A DNA stretch of 64,000 nt from Bacillus swezeyi (lineage in GTDB: Bacteria > Bacillota > Bacilli > Bacillales > Bacillaceae), in contig NZ_MRBK01000006.1 in the NCBI RefSeq assembly GCF_001969815.1, forward strand, positions 434,001 to 498,000. Direction: 5' to 3'. The notes beneath the pieces are model-generated. The model made no database searches. It saw nothing but the letters and a program-made list of their open reading frames with translations, and was not told where the DNA came from. Below are positions 62,608 to 64,000 of this stretch, piece by piece. Numbering within the stretch: position 1 is the stretch's first letter; every line of letters starts with the position of its first letter. The position numbers were made by a program, and so were the translations under genes.

Positions 62608-64000
62608 ATGAGGACATTCGAAATATTATTAACTCTACTGTCTTTTATCATGCTGTTTCAGCAAAAAATGCCGAGAAAGCTCGCGGCGGCGATTGGATTT
62701 GCAAGCATGGGCGTGTTGGCCGGACAGCTCTTTTTTGAAGGGTACAGATGGCAAATGTTTTTTGTCTATTTGATTTCCGCCGCCCTCGCTTTTACAGCAA
62801 TCTTTGGAAAAAGGCTTCAGATCAGGATGTGGAAGCCGCTGAAATATGGTTTATATGTTCTCACATTCGCCATGCTGGCGATCTCCGCATTCCTGTCTGT
62901 ATACCTTCCTGTTTTTGATTTACCGAAGCCTGACGGCGCCTATTCGGTCGGGACGAAAACGTTTCATTTAGTTGACCGGGACAGAGAAGAAACGCTGACG
63001 AAAGATCCGCACGATAAAAGAGAACTGATGGTTCAGGTGTGGTACCCCGCACAACATACGAATGATCAGAAGCAGTCACCCCTCTTCCCTGATGATCAAA
63101 ACACATTTCATCGGTATATCGGGGCATTCGCCGCTGAATTCAATCTTCCGGCATTTGCTTTGGACTATTGGCGTTATATCAAAACCAACTCATACGAAAA
63201 CGCCGAGATTTCGCCAACCGAAGACCGTTATCCGGTCGTCGTGATCAGCCACGGTTTCGGAACAAGCCGGCTGCTGCATGCTTCTCAGGCCGAGAATCTG
63301 GCAAGCCACGGATTTATCGCGGTGGCGATCGATCATACGTACAGCACGATGGCAACGGCTTTTCCCGACGGACGGGTGACAGGCTTAACAACTGAACAAT
63401 ATATGAACGGTGTTTCCGAAAATAGCGGTAAGCTGGGGAACATCTGGACGCAGGATGCCGGCTTTGTCATCAATCAATTAGAAAAACTGAATGACGGCGA
63501 CTTTAAGGGGAAACTCGATATGAACAACATCGGTATGATGGGGCATTCATTTGGCGGTGCGACTGCTTTTAATGCCGCATATACGAATCAAAAAATCAAA
63601 GCCGGCATCAATATGGACGGTTCACTATACGATGTAGACGGCAAACAAGCGATTTCAAAGCCGTTTCTGTTTATGGAATCTAGCGACTTTCTAAAAATAA
63701 GGGACAAGGCGATGAGCGGCAACATTTCTGATGAAGAAATCAAAAATTCAGGTCTAACGAAAGAAGAGTTTAACAAAATGATTGAGGAAAGAAAAAAGGA
63801 ATACAAGATCATCGATCAAGCTTCAATGGTTTACATCAAAGGAGCGGCTCATTACAATTTCACAGACTTTCAGCTTTATTCAAAGCTTTTGCAGCAAATC
63901 GGCATGACGGGGAAAATCGATGGCGAACGAGGCGCAGACATCGTGAACCAGTATGTTGTGGATTTTTTCAACAAGCATTTAAAAGGAACCGGCGGCGATT
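62608..64000 (+). CDS. PAF-acetylhydrolase isoform II-like alpha/beta hydrolase (runs off window)
   Basis: The first 464 codons of a membrane-anchored hydrolase. Three or four N-terminal membrane segments (1-100) precede an extracellular alpha/beta-hydrolase domain. The nucleophile elbow is IGMMGHSFGGATA (Ser near 314), the Asp is in AGINMDGSLYDVDG, and the His is in GAAHYNFTDFQLYSK near 415. The oxyanion strand is VVVISHGFGTSRL. This is the pattern of plasma PAF acetylhydrolase, which cuts short acyl chains from phospholipids; the bacterial substrate is unknown. ATG 62608 has AAGGGAG upstream. The end is beyond 64000 but must be close. Confidence 0.82.
   Translation, partial: MRTFEILLTLLSFIMLFQQKMPRKLAAAIGFASMGVLAGQLFFEGYRWQMFFVYLISAALAFTAIFGKRLQIRMWKPLKYGLYVLTFAMLAISAFLSVYLPVFDLPKPDGAYSVGTKTFHLVDRDREETLTKDPHDKRELMVQVWYPAQHTNDQKQSPLFPDDQNTFHRYIGAFAAEFNLPAFALDYWRYIKTNSYENAEISPTEDRYPVVVISHGFGTSRLLHASQAENLASHGFIAVAIDHTYSTMATAFPDGRVTGLTTEQYMNGVSENSGKLGNIWTQDAGFVINQLEKLNDGDFKGKLDMNNIGMMGHSFGGATAFNAAYTNQKIKAGINMDGSLYDVDGKQAISKPFLFMESSDFLKIRDKAMSGNISDEEIKNSGLTKEEFNKMIEERKKEYKIIDQASMVYIKGAAHYNFTDFQLYSKLLQQIGMTGKIDGERGADIVNQYVVDFFNKHLKGTGGD

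Overview
The window looks like a chromosomal segment of Bacillus licheniformis or a very close relative. About forty genes match the yvr/yvs/yvg/yva block of the B. subtilis chromosome: yvrGH, yvsH, sspJ, yvsG, yvgJ, yvgN, nhaK, helD, yvgT, bdbCD, cadA, copZA-csoR, yvmA/yvmC-cypX/yvmB, iolU, azoR2, sigO-rsoA, oxdC and yvrL. In between lie cassettes typical of B. licheniformis: a GH31/GH3 glycoside operon, a tagatose-type PTS operon, a decayed rhamnose locus and a UDP-glycosyltransferase. AGGAGG-type ribosome binding sites, frequent TTG/GTG starts and sigma-A promoters fit Bacillus. I saw no rRNA, tRNA, CRISPR array, prophage or intact transposase.

Layout. 1-5000: start of sensor kinase yvrG, its regulator yvrH, and an iron-siderophore ABC importer under a Fur box. 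5000-12400: lysine-riboswitch-controlled permease yvsH, spore protein sspJ, yvsG, the lipoteichoic acid primase-like yvgJ, a drug exporter and yvgN. 12400-23000: ROK sugar kinase, nhaK, an aminotransferase, helD, yvgT and the bdbDC disulfide pair. 23000-25300: cadA. 25400-33700: an XylR-type-operator-controlled operon of sugar ABC importer, GH31 alpha-xylosidase and GH3 beta-glycosidase. 33800-36900: a Mn/Zn ABC importer and a Cys-rich copper-storage-like protein. 37000-41500: RpiR regulator and a PTS/kinase/aldolase operon. 41600-45300: a pseudogene, then copA, copZ and csoR. 45400-47800: PfpI protein, DeoR regulator and two pseudogene fragments. 47800-52500: the pulcherriminic acid locus. 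52500-57700: two copies of an interspersed repeat, a glycosyltransferase, iolU, azoR2 and a haloperoxidase-like gene. 57700-61700: trhO and the SigO-RsoA oxalate decarboxylase regulon. 61800-64000: small unknowns and a truncated acetylhydrolase-like gene.

The most unusual signal is a family of three about 170-230 bp non-coding elements (17147-17351, 52575-52803, 55814-55983). All lie in the same orientation. Each sits between two copies of a hairpin that differs from locus to locus, so each insertion appears to have duplicated a whole host terminator stem-loop. The duplicated length follows the hairpin (about 21, 39 and 21 bp) rather than being fixed. The elements share terminal CAGCGTG/CACGCTG arms and nested stems and have no ORF. 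They could be a non-autonomous element or structured RNA that targets terminator hairpins.

Second-rank signals: one operator design, a 14-bp palindrome at +1, at all three promoters of the pulcherriminic acid locus; matched candidate SigO promoters; and a second CsoR-like box that gives copA its own control point.
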